NCBI RefSeq assembly: GCF_009901585.1
Contig: NZ_WXYO01000001.1
Coordinates: 496,001-560,000 of the forward strand
DNA from: Poritiphilus flavus
Lineage (GTDB): Bacteria > Bacteroidota > Bacteroidia > Flavobacteriales > Flavobacteriaceae
Direction of reading: 5' to 3'
DNA length: 64,000 bases
The position numbers and the translations under genes are program-made. The notes under the pieces are model-generated. The model had not been told where the DNA came from and searched no databases. It saw only the letters and a program-made list of their open reading frames with translations. This document shows, in pieces, positions 15,399-24,205 of this stretch. Position 1 is the first letter of the stretch. Each line of letters opens with the position of its first letter.

Positions 15399-17693
15399 TT
15401 GTTTAAAGACAATCACTTCAAAGGGCTGGTAATCGTCCTGCTTTTCATATTGGCAGGACAGCTGCTTAGCGCCCAGGAAATAGGCGTTAGCGGTGTTGTT
15501 AGCAGCAATGGTACCGCCGTACCTTTTGCCAATGTATACCTGGAAGAAAAAGGTATAGGAACCTCAACGGATGAGACCGGGAGCTTCACCTTTAATCTCA
15601 ACACGGCTGGCAAATACACCCTGATAGTATCGGCCATTGGTTACCGGGACCATCGGCAGCGCATCCAGCTTCGGCAAGGACAGTCCGCTCAGTATGACAT
15701 AAATCTGACACAAGGAGCAGAGCAACTGGAGGAAACTGTGGTTACAGGAACATTAAAGCCGGTAAATAGACTGGAAAGCCCCGTACCTGTTGAGGTATAC
15801 AGCCCTACCTTCCTCAAGAAGAATCCCACTCCAAGTATTTTTGAAGCACTTCAGAATGTCAACGGGGTAAGGCCACAGATCAATTGTAATGTCTGCAATA
15901 CCGGAGATATTCACATCAACGGGCTGGAAGGACCATATACCCTTGTGCTCATAGACGGCATGCCTATAGTCAGCGGTCTTGGTACCGTTTACGGCCTTTC
16001 CGGCATCCCCAATTCCCTGATAGAACAGATTGAGATCGTTAAAGGTCCCGCCTCTACCTTATACGGCAGCGAGGCTGTCGGAGGGCTTATCAACGTCATC
16101 ACCAAGAATACACTAAATGCCCCCGAATTCTTTGCGGATGGCTTTGTAAGCGGTTGGGGTGAATACAACCTTGATGCAGGCGCAAAAGTAGAAATGGGGA
16201 AAAATACGGATATGCTGCTCGGGGTAAATTACTTTAATTATGATACCCCAATAGATAACAACGGAGACAATTTTACGGATGTCACCCTGCAGGAACGCAT
16301 TTCTATCTTTCAAAAATGGAATTTTAGGCGGAAGGATTCCAGAATCTTCTCCCTCGCCGGTCGTTTTTTCTACGAGGACAGATGGGGTGGTGAAATGCAA
16401 TGGACCCCGGAATTCCGCGGCGGAGATGAAATTTATGGAGAAAGTATCTATACCAGGCGGTGGGAGGTGCTTGGTAAATACCAACTGCCGTTGAAGGAGA
16501 AGTTTTTGCTGTCGTTTTCATACAATGACCACAATCAGAATTCCGTGTATGGAGATCTGCCTTATCTGGCCGATCAGCGTATTGGTTTTTCTCAGCTCAC
16601 CTGGGATAAGACCATGGGAAAGCACGACCTGCTTATTGGGAGCGCTGTGAGATACCAGTATTACGACGACAATACTCCCGCTACTACGGACTTACGAGGG
16701 AATGAGCCCGATGAGGTTTGGATCCCCAGTATTTTTGTGCAGGACGAGATAGATCTCGGCAAGAAACATTCGCTCTTGCTCGGATCCCGATACGATTACG
16801 ACCAAAGGCACGGATCCATTATCACCCCGAGAATGGCCTACAGATGGAAAGTGGGTGAGAACGATATTCTCCGCCTCAATGCCGGGACAGGATTCCGGGT
16901 GGTAAACCTTTTCACGGAGGACCACGCCGCGCTTACAGGGGCCAGGGATGTTATCATAGCAGAAGCCCTTAGACCGGAAAGATCCATCAATTTCAACCTG
17001 AATTACCTCAAAAAAATATACTCGGATAACGGTACATTTATTGGAATAGACGCCTCAGCGTTTTATACGCATTTCAGCAATGTGATCCTTCCGGATTACG
17101 ACACGGATCCCAACCTTATCATTTACGACAACCTGGATGGCAGATCCGTTTCCAGAGGAGTAAGTGCAAACCTGGATATCGCATTTGCCAACAGCCTGAA
17201 ATTCCTGCTTGGCGCTACCTTGCAGGACGCGAGTAATACCGAAGATGGGATTACACGGCGGCAGATCCTAACAGAGCGTTTCACCGGGACCTGGAACATA
17301 TCCTATACGGTCCCCGGTTGGCGATTGGCCATAGATTATACCGGCAATCTGTATGGACCTATGCGACTGCCCACCCTGGGTCCCCTGGACCCAAGAGACG
17401 AATATTCACCTACCTGGAGCATTCAGAACATTCAGTTTACCTATAAAGGACTTCCGCAATTTGAGATTTACGGCGGTGTGAAAAACTTGCTGGATTGGAC
17501 CCCCAACCGGGGGAATCCCTTTATTATTGCCCGGGCCAATGATCCTTTTGACCGGGAGGTTACATTTGACGCGAACGGGAATGCCGTGGCCACGGCCGAT
17601 AATCCCTTTGCCCTAACCTTTGATCCTACCTACGTTTACGGGCCTAATCAGGGGATCCGTGGATTTTTTGGTATGCGCTACCGCATTGACTGA
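15399..17693 (+). CDS. TonB-dependent metal receptor (putative)
   Basis: A 764-residue outer-membrane receptor. Residues 1-26 are a signal peptide ending in LLSAQ, about 30-105 a carboxypeptidase-D-like domain (GVVSSNGTAVPFANVYLEE), 115-235 the plug (ETVVTGTLKPVNRLESPVPV through IEIVKGPASTLYGSEAVGG), and the rest the 22-strand barrel. A CNVC motif near residue 166 in the plug is unusual and could bind metal or form a disulfide. The start is TTG at 15399, as no ATG lies near; a TATTTTTG box ends only 3 bp earlier, so the transcript may be almost leaderless. The divergent DtxR-type gene and palindrome indicate repression by metal. Iron/siderophore, haem or manganese complexes are possible substrates. 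Confidence 0.88.
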   Translation: MFKDNHFKGLVIVLLFILAGQLLSAQEIGVSGVVSSNGTAVPFANVYLEEKGIGTSTDETGSFTFNLNTAGKYTLIVSAIGYRDHRQRIQLRQGQSAQYDINLTQGAEQLEETVVTGTLKPVNRLESPVPVEVYSPTFLKKNPTPSIFEALQNVNGVRPQINCNVCNTGDIHINGLEGPYTLVLIDGMPIVSGLGTVYGLSGIPNSLIEQIEIVKGPASTLYGSEAVGGLINVITKNTLNAPEFFADGFVSGWGEYNLDAGAKVEMGKNTDMLLGVNYFNYDTPIDNNGDNFTDVTLQERISIFQKWNFRRKDSRIFSLAGRFFYEDRWGGEMQWTPEFRGGDEIYGESIYTRRWEVLGKYQLPLKEKFLLSFSYNDHNQNSVYGDLPYLADQRIGFSQLTWDKTMGKHDLLIGSAVRYQYYDDNTPATTDLRGNEPDEVWIPSIFVQDEIDLGKKHSLLLGSRYDYDQRHGSIITPRMAYRWKVGENDILRLNAGTGFRVVNLFTEDHAALTGARDVIIAEALRPERSINFNLNYLKKIYSDNGTFIGIDASAFYTHFSNVILPDYDTDPNLIIYDNLDGRSVSRGVSANLDIAFANSLKFLLGATLQDASNTEDGITRRQILTERFTGTWNISYTVPGWRLAIDYTGNLYGPMRLPTLGPLDPRDEYSPTWSIQNIQFTYKGLPQFEIYGGVKNLLDWTPNRGNPFIIARANDPFDREVTFDANGNAVATADNPFALTFDPTYVYGPNQGIRGFFGMRYRID

Positions 17694-17742
17694 TTACTAG
17701 CCGCCTATTTCGTATTTTTGACCACCAAGATCCAGGGGATTA

Positions 17743-18885
17743 ATGGCAGATTTTGATTATATCATCATTGGAGCGGGTGCGGCAGGTCTGATGCTGGCCG
17801 ATGCCTTGGGTTCCGAATCGTATTTCAGTGGGAAATCCATACTGCTACTAGACAAAGATGAAAAAAAATCCAATGACAGAACCTGGTGTTTTTGGGAAAC
17901 AGCACCCGGCAAATTGGATAAATTAGTCCACAAATCCTGGCCTGACATAATCTTCAAGGCAGAAAACTTCTCTAAGCGCCTTCCTATAAATCCCTATTAC
18001 TACAAAATGATACGGGGTTCAGACTTTTACAGCGAGTATTTTAAGAGGCTACAGCAATACAATAAAGTTTCTTTTAGCAATGGGGAAGTGCTGAATGTCT
18101 CTGAGGAAGCCGAAAGCGTTGTGGTGAGAACAACAGCACACACCTATACGGCAACCCAGGTCTTTAACAGCATTTTTGACTATAACATTCCAAAAGCTCA
18201 GCACAAATACCCGCTGTTGCAGCAACATTTTATCGGTTGGTTCATTAAAACAGATAAGGCCGTTTTCGACAAGGATGCCGCCACATTTATGGATTTCTCT
18301 ATCGCTCAAAAAGGGAATACCCGCTTTATGTATGTTTTGCCCTTTGCACCGGATGTGGCCCTGGTAGAGTATACCTTGTTTTCTGAAGAACTGCTGGAAG
18401 ATGCGGAATATGAACATGCCATACAGGAATACCTCAAAGCAGACCTCGGGCTGGGTTCTTATGAGATCCTGGACAAGGAAAAAGGTAATATACCGATGAC
18501 CGTATTTGATTTTACAGCCCTGAATTCAAACCGTATCTTAAATATCGGGATTGCCGGAGGCTGGGCCAAAGCCAGTACAGGCTTTACTTTTATGAATACC
18601 CGAAAAAAAGTGGCAGCCCTGGTAGATCATCTAAAAGCTGGCAAGGCACCCGGAGAATTCAGAAGTAAAAGTAAATTTCGCTTATACGATATGCTTTTAC
18701 TGGATGTGTTGCACAGAGACAACCAGCTTGGATCTGCGGTTTTCAGATCACTTTTCCAAAAAAGGGATCCCAGGCTTGTATTGAAGTTTCTGGATGAAGA
18801 CACCAATCTCTGGGAAGATCTAAAGGTAATCACTGCCTGCCCTACCAAACCCTTTTTGAAAGCCCTGCTTAAAAGGCTTTTCTAA
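17743..18885 (+). CDS. crtY: Lycopene cyclase family flavoprotein
   Basis: A 380-residue FAD-dependent cyclase that converts lycopene to beta-carotene, the precursor of zeaxanthin in flavobacteria. The dinucleotide motif IIGAGAAGLMLA is at residues 7-18, followed by LLLDKDEK, and NDRTWCFWE at about residues 44-52 is the family signature. Near the C-terminal third GIAGGWAKASTGFTF matches the second FAD-contact region. No other carotenoid gene is adjacent. A TATTTTTG -7 box lies at 17713-17720, giving a leader of about 20 nt. Family identity is clear; which ring type it forms was not tested. Confidence 0.88.
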   Translation: MADFDYIIIGAGAAGLMLADALGSESYFSGKSILLLDKDEKKSNDRTWCFWETAPGKLDKLVHKSWPDIIFKAENFSKRLPINPYYYKMIRGSDFYSEYFKRLQQYNKVSFSNGEVLNVSEEAESVVVRTTAHTYTATQVFNSIFDYNIPKAQHKYPLLQQHFIGWFIKTDKAVFDKDAATFMDFSIAQKGNTRFMYVLPFAPDVALVEYTLFSEELLEDAEYEHAIQEYLKADLGLGSYEILDKEKGNIPMTVFDFTALNSNRILNIGIAGGWAKASTGFTFMNTRKKVAALVDHLKAGKAPGEFRSKSKFRLYDMLLLDVLHRDNQLGSAVFRSLFQKRDPRLVLKFLDEDTNLWEDLKVITACPTKPFLKALLKRLF

Positions 18886-19008
18886 GTTTATTTTCCTTTT
18901 TCAAATCACCTGAATTAAGTGCCTTTCTGTTGCATAGATCATATTTTAGGATAAGTAAGATATTTTTTCCTAAATTTACGAAACTAACAACCTTAAGTAC
19001 CTAATCAT

Positions 19009-22000
19009 ATGAATAACCAAACAAATGCGTGGGGAAATTGTGTATTTCGCAATTCCTCCAAGTTGACCTTGTTCTTCTTTTTTAGTGGATTTTTGTTTTT
19101 CGCCCTTCATGCGCAAACTACCGTTACAGGTAATGTTACCTCTGCGGGGGACGGAGTTCCGCTTCCCGGAGTATCTATTGTAGATGTTAACGATCCGACT
19201 ACAGGTGTAGTTGCGGATTTTGATGGTAATTACTCTATTACAGTTGCTGACGGGAATACCAGTTTGCGGTTTAGTTCGATAGGCTATAAGACCATTGAAA
19301 TTGCAGTGAACAACCAAACTACTATTAATGTGGCCATGGAAGAAGATGTTGCCAGTTTAGATGAAGTCGTTGTCGTAGGTTACGGTACGCAGAAGAAGGC
19401 TACGGTTACCGGTGCGGTTACCGCCGTACAGGGACCGGTGCTGGAAGCTTCCCCTGCGGTAAGTGTTTCTAACTCCCTTGCCGGTAGATTACCGGGGGTT
19501 GTTATTATCCAAACAAGTGGTGAGCCAGGTAATGACGAATCCAACATCAGTATTAGAGGTACCAACACACTGGGAAACAATCAACCTCTGGTGGTTATCG
19601 ATGGTATCCCAGATCGAGATGGAGGTTTGGGAAGGTTAAACTCTTTTGATATTGAGAATATTTCGGTACTTAAAGACGCCTCGGCTGCAATTTACGGTGC
19701 AAGGGCAGCGAACGGCGCCATCATTATAACTACAAAACAAGGCAGGTCTGGTAAGCCGACCATCACCTATGATGCCAACTTTGGTTTGAACCAGCCCACA
19801 ATTATCCCGGACATGTCCAATGCCGTGGAATATGCCAATATTATGAATGAGTTGCCGATATACAACAATATTCCGGTCAGCGAATGGGCAGCGGCCTCTG
19901 CAGCCATAAGGTCAACGGGCACTTACACCTCTCCCACCCCCGGGATTGGTACTATTAACGCTCAGTTCAGCCCTGCGGATGTTGAAGGTTACAGGACCGG
20001 GGCAGATCCATGGCTCTATCCGGACACGGATTGGTTTGGTGACACTTTCCAGGACTGGGCCTCCCAAAGCAGGCATAATATTTCTATCCGTGGAGGTAGC
20101 GAAAACATCAAATACTTCTCCTCTATCGGTTATACGGACCAGGATGCCTACTACAAGAACTCGGCAAACCGATATCAACAGTACGATTTCAGGATCAATA
20201 CGGATATCAAGATAAATGACTATGTCAGTACCAAGCTGGGTTTTGCTTATAGAAAGGAAGACAGGGCTTTCCCTACTGAAGGTGCCGGAGCCATCTTTAG
20301 AATGTTGATGAGGGGAAGACCTACCGAACCTGCCATCTGGCCAAACGGACTGCCGGGGCCGGATATTGAGAACGGACAACAGCCGGTAGTAGTAACTACC
20401 AATGCCACAGGTTATGACAGGCAACCGACGGACTACCTTCAATTCACCGGTTCGGTAGACATTACACAGCCCTGGATAGAAGGCCTCAAATTAACCCTGC
20501 TCGCTGGGGTAGACCAGGCCCAGGAACGTCAGAAAAAATGGGAAACTCCCTGGGAACTCTTTTTCTTAGATAGGGAAACATATATTGCCACAGGAGAGCC
20601 GATTTTAGAAGGCGCCATCCGTTCAAACTTTACGGATGCCCGACTTACACAGGGATCCATTAATCGATTGAACACCAACCTCACGGCTTTATTAAATTAC
20701 GACAGGACGTTCGGAGATCATACGATCAACCTATTGGCCGGGGTAACCCGTGAAGAATTCAACAGGGAATTTTTCCAGGCATTCCGCCGGGAATTTATCT
20801 CCGATGCGGTAGACCAACTGTTTGCCGGTGGTGCCACTCAGACTACGGATGGTAGTGCCTTTAAACGCACCCGATTGGGTTATTACGGAAGAGCGCAATA
20901 CAATTATAAGGAGAAGTATCTGGCTGAGTTTATCTGGCGCTATGACGGATCTTACATCTTTCCCGGAGCAGACAGATTTGGGTTCTTCCCTGGATTCCTT
21001 GCCGGTTGGAACATCTCTAACGAAGATTGGTTTAATGTAGGATTTGTCGATTACCTGAAATTAAGAGCCTCTTACGGACAAATGGGGAACGATCAAGTGG
21101 CGTTTGACATCGATGGGGATGGTGAGATCTCAGATGATGAGCTTCAGGAATTTGCCTTCTTATCCACCTACGACTTTGGGGAATTCCCTATAGACGGACA
21201 AGTGGTCACTACCCTTCAGGAAACCCTGCTTGCCAACCCAAGTTTTACCTGGGAGCGGGCTAACAACTTCAATGTTGGGCTAGACGGTATCATTTTGAAT
21301 GGAAAGTTGAGCTTCACCCTGGAGTACTTCCTAAACAAGCGGGATCAGATCCTGATCCGTGAAACCGGATCCACGCCTGGATCATCCGGAATTTCCAATC
21401 TGCTTCCACCGGTAAATGCCGGAAAAGTGGATAACGAAGGATTTGAATTTAATATAAACTACTACGGTGGCAATCCGGATGGGTTTAAATACGATTTTGG
21501 GATCAATGGTGGTTATGCCAAAAACGAGGTAGTCTTCCTGGACGAGATCCCAGGAGCGCCCAGCTATCAACGCCTGGAAGGTAAACCTATTCGCTCCTAT
21601 CTGGTCTACGAATCAGATGGTGCCTTCTTTGATGAGGCAGATATCGCCAACAACACTTTGGACTACAGTGCGGTAACCCCGGAGCTTAAACCCGGAGACA
21701 TGAAGTTCAAGGATATTAATGGAGATGGAGTAATTAACGCGGACGACCAGGTGAGGTTGGAAGAAAATGATACACCGAATTTTAACTTTGGTGCTACTTT
21801 TAATGCCTCCTGGAAGAATTTTGATCTTAATGTACTCTTTCAGGGAGCAACCGGTTCCTCAATCCGAATATTTACGGAATCAGGTGATATCGGTAACTAT
21901 CTGAAGTATTCTCATGACAATAGATGGAGTATAGATAACCCTAGCAGGGTCCACCCAAGGTTAGCCAGTAGAGGTGACACCTATTACACTGGTGGAGATT

Positions 22001-22248
22001 TTGGAAATAATACCTATTTATTGTTCGGTAAAGATTATATTCGTCTGAAAAACATTCAGTTGGCTTATAATTTCCCCGCCAAATGGATAGATCAGTTCGG
22101 ATTGTCTCAGTTCAGGGTATTTGTAAGTGCTTTGAATTTGTTTACGATCGCAGAAAATGATATTTTCGATCCAGAAGCAACAAACAGCGCTGGGACATAC
22201 TACCCTCAGGCTAGGGTAATTAACACAGGATTTAGTTTAACGTTTTAA
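19009..22248 (+). CDS. SusC/RagA family TonB-linked outer-membrane transporter
   Basis: A 1079-residue TonB-dependent transporter of the SusC type. The signal peptide is preceded by a 20-residue polar extension and ends at FFALHAQ. Residues about 40-115 are the carboxypeptidase-D-like domain, then the characteristic LDEVVVVGYGTQKK, the plug (about 130-250, NISVLKDASAAIYGARAANG) and the barrel. The SusD partner starts 10 bp downstream. Together they would form a lidded uptake complex for an oligomeric substrate. No glycoside hydrolase follows; instead there are FG-GAP proteins and a haloperoxidase-like enzyme, so the substrate may not be a standard polysaccharide. A -7-like TAAATTTA is at 18971-18978. 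Confidence 0.95.
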   Translation: MNNQTNAWGNCVFRNSSKLTLFFFFSGFLFFALHAQTTVTGNVTSAGDGVPLPGVSIVDVNDPTTGVVADFDGNYSITVADGNTSLRFSSIGYKTIEIAVNNQTTINVAMEEDVASLDEVVVVGYGTQKKATVTGAVTAVQGPVLEASPAVSVSNSLAGRLPGVVIIQTSGEPGNDESNISIRGTNTLGNNQPLVVIDGIPDRDGGLGRLNSFDIENISVLKDASAAIYGARAANGAIIITTKQGRSGKPTITYDANFGLNQPTIIPDMSNAVEYANIMNELPIYNNIPVSEWAAASAAIRSTGTYTSPTPGIGTINAQFSPADVEGYRTGADPWLYPDTDWFGDTFQDWASQSRHNISIRGGSENIKYFSSIGYTDQDAYYKNSANRYQQYDFRINTDIKINDYVSTKLGFAYRKEDRAFPTEGAGAIFRMLMRGRPTEPAIWPNGLPGPDIENGQQPVVVTTNATGYDRQPTDYLQFTGSVDITQPWIEGLKLTLLAGVDQAQERQKKWETPWELFFLDRETYIATGEPILEGAIRSNFTDARLTQGSINRLNTNLTALLNYDRTFGDHTINLLAGVTREEFNREFFQAFRREFISDAVDQLFAGGATQTTDGSAFKRTRLGYYGRAQYNYKEKYLAEFIWRYDGSYIFPGADRFGFFPGFLAGWNISNEDWFNVGFVDYLKLRASYGQMGNDQVAFDIDGDGEISDDELQEFAFLSTYDFGEFPIDGQVVTTLQETLLANPSFTWERANNFNVGLDGIILNGKLSFTLEYFLNKRDQILIRETGSTPGSSGISNLLPPVNAGKVDNEGFEFNINYYGGNPDGFKYDFGINGGYAKNEVVFLDEIPGAPSYQRLEGKPIRSYLVYESDGAFFDEADIANNTLDYSAVTPELKPGDMKFKDINGDGVINADDQVRLEENDTPNFNFGATFNASWKNFDLNVLFQGATGSSIRIFTESGDIGNYLKYSHDNRWSIDNPSRVHPRLASRGDTYYTGGDFGNNTYLLFGKDYIRLKNIQLAYNFPAKWIDQFGLSQFRVFVSALNLFTIAENDIFDPEATNSAGTYYPQARVINTGFSLTF

Positions 22249-22258
22249 TAAATCAGTT

Positions 22259-24133
22259 ATGAAAAAAAGAAGATTAGCAATCTGGTTTACGACAGTGCTT
22301 CTCATTCTTGTGGCTTGTAGTGAAGATTTTCTGGACACCGAGCCACTGGACAAGGTGTCAGCCGATGCCACCTGGAGTAATGGAGCCTTGTCTGAAGCCT
22401 TTGTTTTCAACGTATATTCTTATCTGAATTACGGTGGATTTGAAGAAGAAGGGCTTTCTGCTATTACAGATGAAGCCATGTTTACACACTCTGGTAGGGG
22501 TATCAATGTGATCACCGAAGGTACTTTGAGTGATGCCGGTACTGGAAATAACAGAATAGTTCCACAATGGGATGAGTTGTTCCTTGCCGTAAGACAGGCG
22601 AATATCGCCATCCAGGAATTACCAGAGTCTACATTTAATGATTCGGACCTGAGAGACAGGCTTTTGGGTGAATCCTTATTTTTAAGGGCATTCTACTACC
22701 ATCAATTGATGCGGTATTACGGCGGTGTTCCGCTTATAGATAGGCCTTATGAATTAAATGAAGACTATTCAATCGCAAGAAATACCTTTGCGGAAAATAT
22801 TGATTTCATTGTTGGTGATCTGGATCAGGCAACTACCTTGCTTCAAGGCAAGCCGGAAACACCAGGCCGTGCTTCCATGCTAAGCGCCATGGCCCTCAAA
22901 GCAAGAGTGCTATTATATGCGGCAAGTGACCTGAGAGATGGACCTACGGCAAGCGCTAACTCTAGCGTATTAGGAAGCTATGCAAATTTGGAATTAGTAG
23001 CCTACCCTTCCGGAGACCGAACGGCTCGTTGGAATGCTGCTAAAGCCGCGGCAAAAGCGGTATTGGATGCCACCACCGGATACAAACTGGACCTTGCTGC
23101 CCCGGTATCCGCTGAGGAAGGTAGGAATAACTACATTTCTATAGCCATGGGTGGAGGAAGCTCAGTAGGTGATGCCGCTGCAAGAGCGGAATTGCTCTTT
23201 GAACGCACACATACACCACTGTTTACTGTAGAAAGCGGTTGGCCCCTCGGAGGAATTCACCAGGGTATCAATAATGGCCCCAATGGGTATCACAACTGGG
23301 CCGGAAATACGCCTATCCAACTACTGGTAGATGATTATCAGATGATGGATGGCTCAGATTTCGACTGGAACAACCCAACCCACGCGGCGGATCCATACGC
23401 CAACAGGGATCCGAGGTTCTATGCCACGGTATTGTACGACGGCGCAGACTGGAAACCAAGACCCTCTGATGTTGCAGGGATAGACCCGGTAGACCAGATC
23501 CAAAGTGGAGCGTATGACGACGGCAGTGGTGGAATAATCCCCGGAGTGGATACCCGCGAATCACCTATTGAGAACTGGAATGGAAGCCGTACTTCCTATT
23601 ATGTCCGCAAGTTTATTGACCCGGATCCGGGACTGGTAGACAATCAATCCAGTGCGCAAGTGGTACCATGGCCGTTCATAAGATATACGGAAATGGCTCT
23701 GAATTACGCTGAGGCCTGCCTGGAGACTGGTGATGAAGGTGAGGCCCGAACCTGGCTCAGCAGAATAAGATTCAGGGTAGGTATGCCAGAGGTTACGGAA
23801 TCAGGTGCTGCTCTTATGGATATTTATAGAAATGAGAGACGTGTTGAGCTGGCCTATGAAGAGCACCGCTTTTTCGACGCCCGCCGATGGATGATCGCTG
23901 CGGAAACCCTGGGTAGAGGAATTAAGGTGATGAATGTTCAGGCTACGCTTAAAGCCGGCCAAACGCCTCATGTACCCTACAGGCATGACAAAGATGTATA
24001 TGATTATACCTACACCGTAGTGGATAATACAGAAACTGAAACCCGAACCTGGGACGATAAAATGTACTATTTCCCAATCAGTAGAGACGAACTTAACAGG
24101 AATGAACTACTGGTTCAAAACCCGGGTTATTAA
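22259..24133 (+). CDS. SusD/RagB family substrate-binding lipoprotein
   Basis: A 624-residue lipoprotein (lipobox ILVACSEDF, Cys at residue 20) with the SusD fold: N-terminal tetratricopeptide-like helices (SLFLRAFYYHQLMRYYGGVP, a family hallmark at about residues 140-160) and the C-terminal RagB part (RYTEMALNYAEACLETGD, YRNERRVELAYEEHRFFDAR). It caps the SusC barrel and binds the substrate at the cell surface. It follows the SusC gene by 10 bp and ends at a strong terminator, so the transport pair can be transcribed apart from the genes behind it. Confidence 0.95.
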   Translation: MKKRRLAIWFTTVLLILVACSEDFLDTEPLDKVSADATWSNGALSEAFVFNVYSYLNYGGFEEEGLSAITDEAMFTHSGRGINVITEGTLSDAGTGNNRIVPQWDELFLAVRQANIAIQELPESTFNDSDLRDRLLGESLFLRAFYYHQLMRYYGGVPLIDRPYELNEDYSIARNTFAENIDFIVGDLDQATTLLQGKPETPGRASMLSAMALKARVLLYAASDLRDGPTASANSSVLGSYANLELVAYPSGDRTARWNAAKAAAKAVLDATTGYKLDLAAPVSAEEGRNNYISIAMGGGSSVGDAAARAELLFERTHTPLFTVESGWPLGGIHQGINNGPNGYHNWAGNTPIQLLVDDYQMMDGSDFDWNNPTHAADPYANRDPRFYATVLYDGADWKPRPSDVAGIDPVDQIQSGAYDDGSGGIIPGVDTRESPIENWNGSRTSYYVRKFIDPDPGLVDNQSSAQVVPWPFIRYTEMALNYAEACLETGDEGEARTWLSRIRFRVGMPEVTESGAALMDIYRNERRVELAYEEHRFFDARRWMIAAETLGRGIKVMNVQATLKAGQTPHVPYRHDKDVYDYTYTVVDNTETETRTWDDKMYYFPISRDELNRNELLVQNPGY

Positions 24134-24160
24134 GGTATTTTTTTCTTATTTGAATAAAAG

Positions 24161-24190
24161 ATCTACCTCTGCTTTGAGGTAGATTTTTTT
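24161..24190 (+). terminator. Rho-independent terminator after SusD gene
   Basis: A 9-bp perfect stem ATCTACCTC/GAGGTAGAT with a six-base loop is followed by seven T residues, 16 bp before the next gene start. It may be leaky, because the following genes are in the same direction and no strong promoter is visible in the remaining gap. Confidence 0.85.
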
Positions 24191-24205
24191 ATTTTTATTC
24201 ATTAA

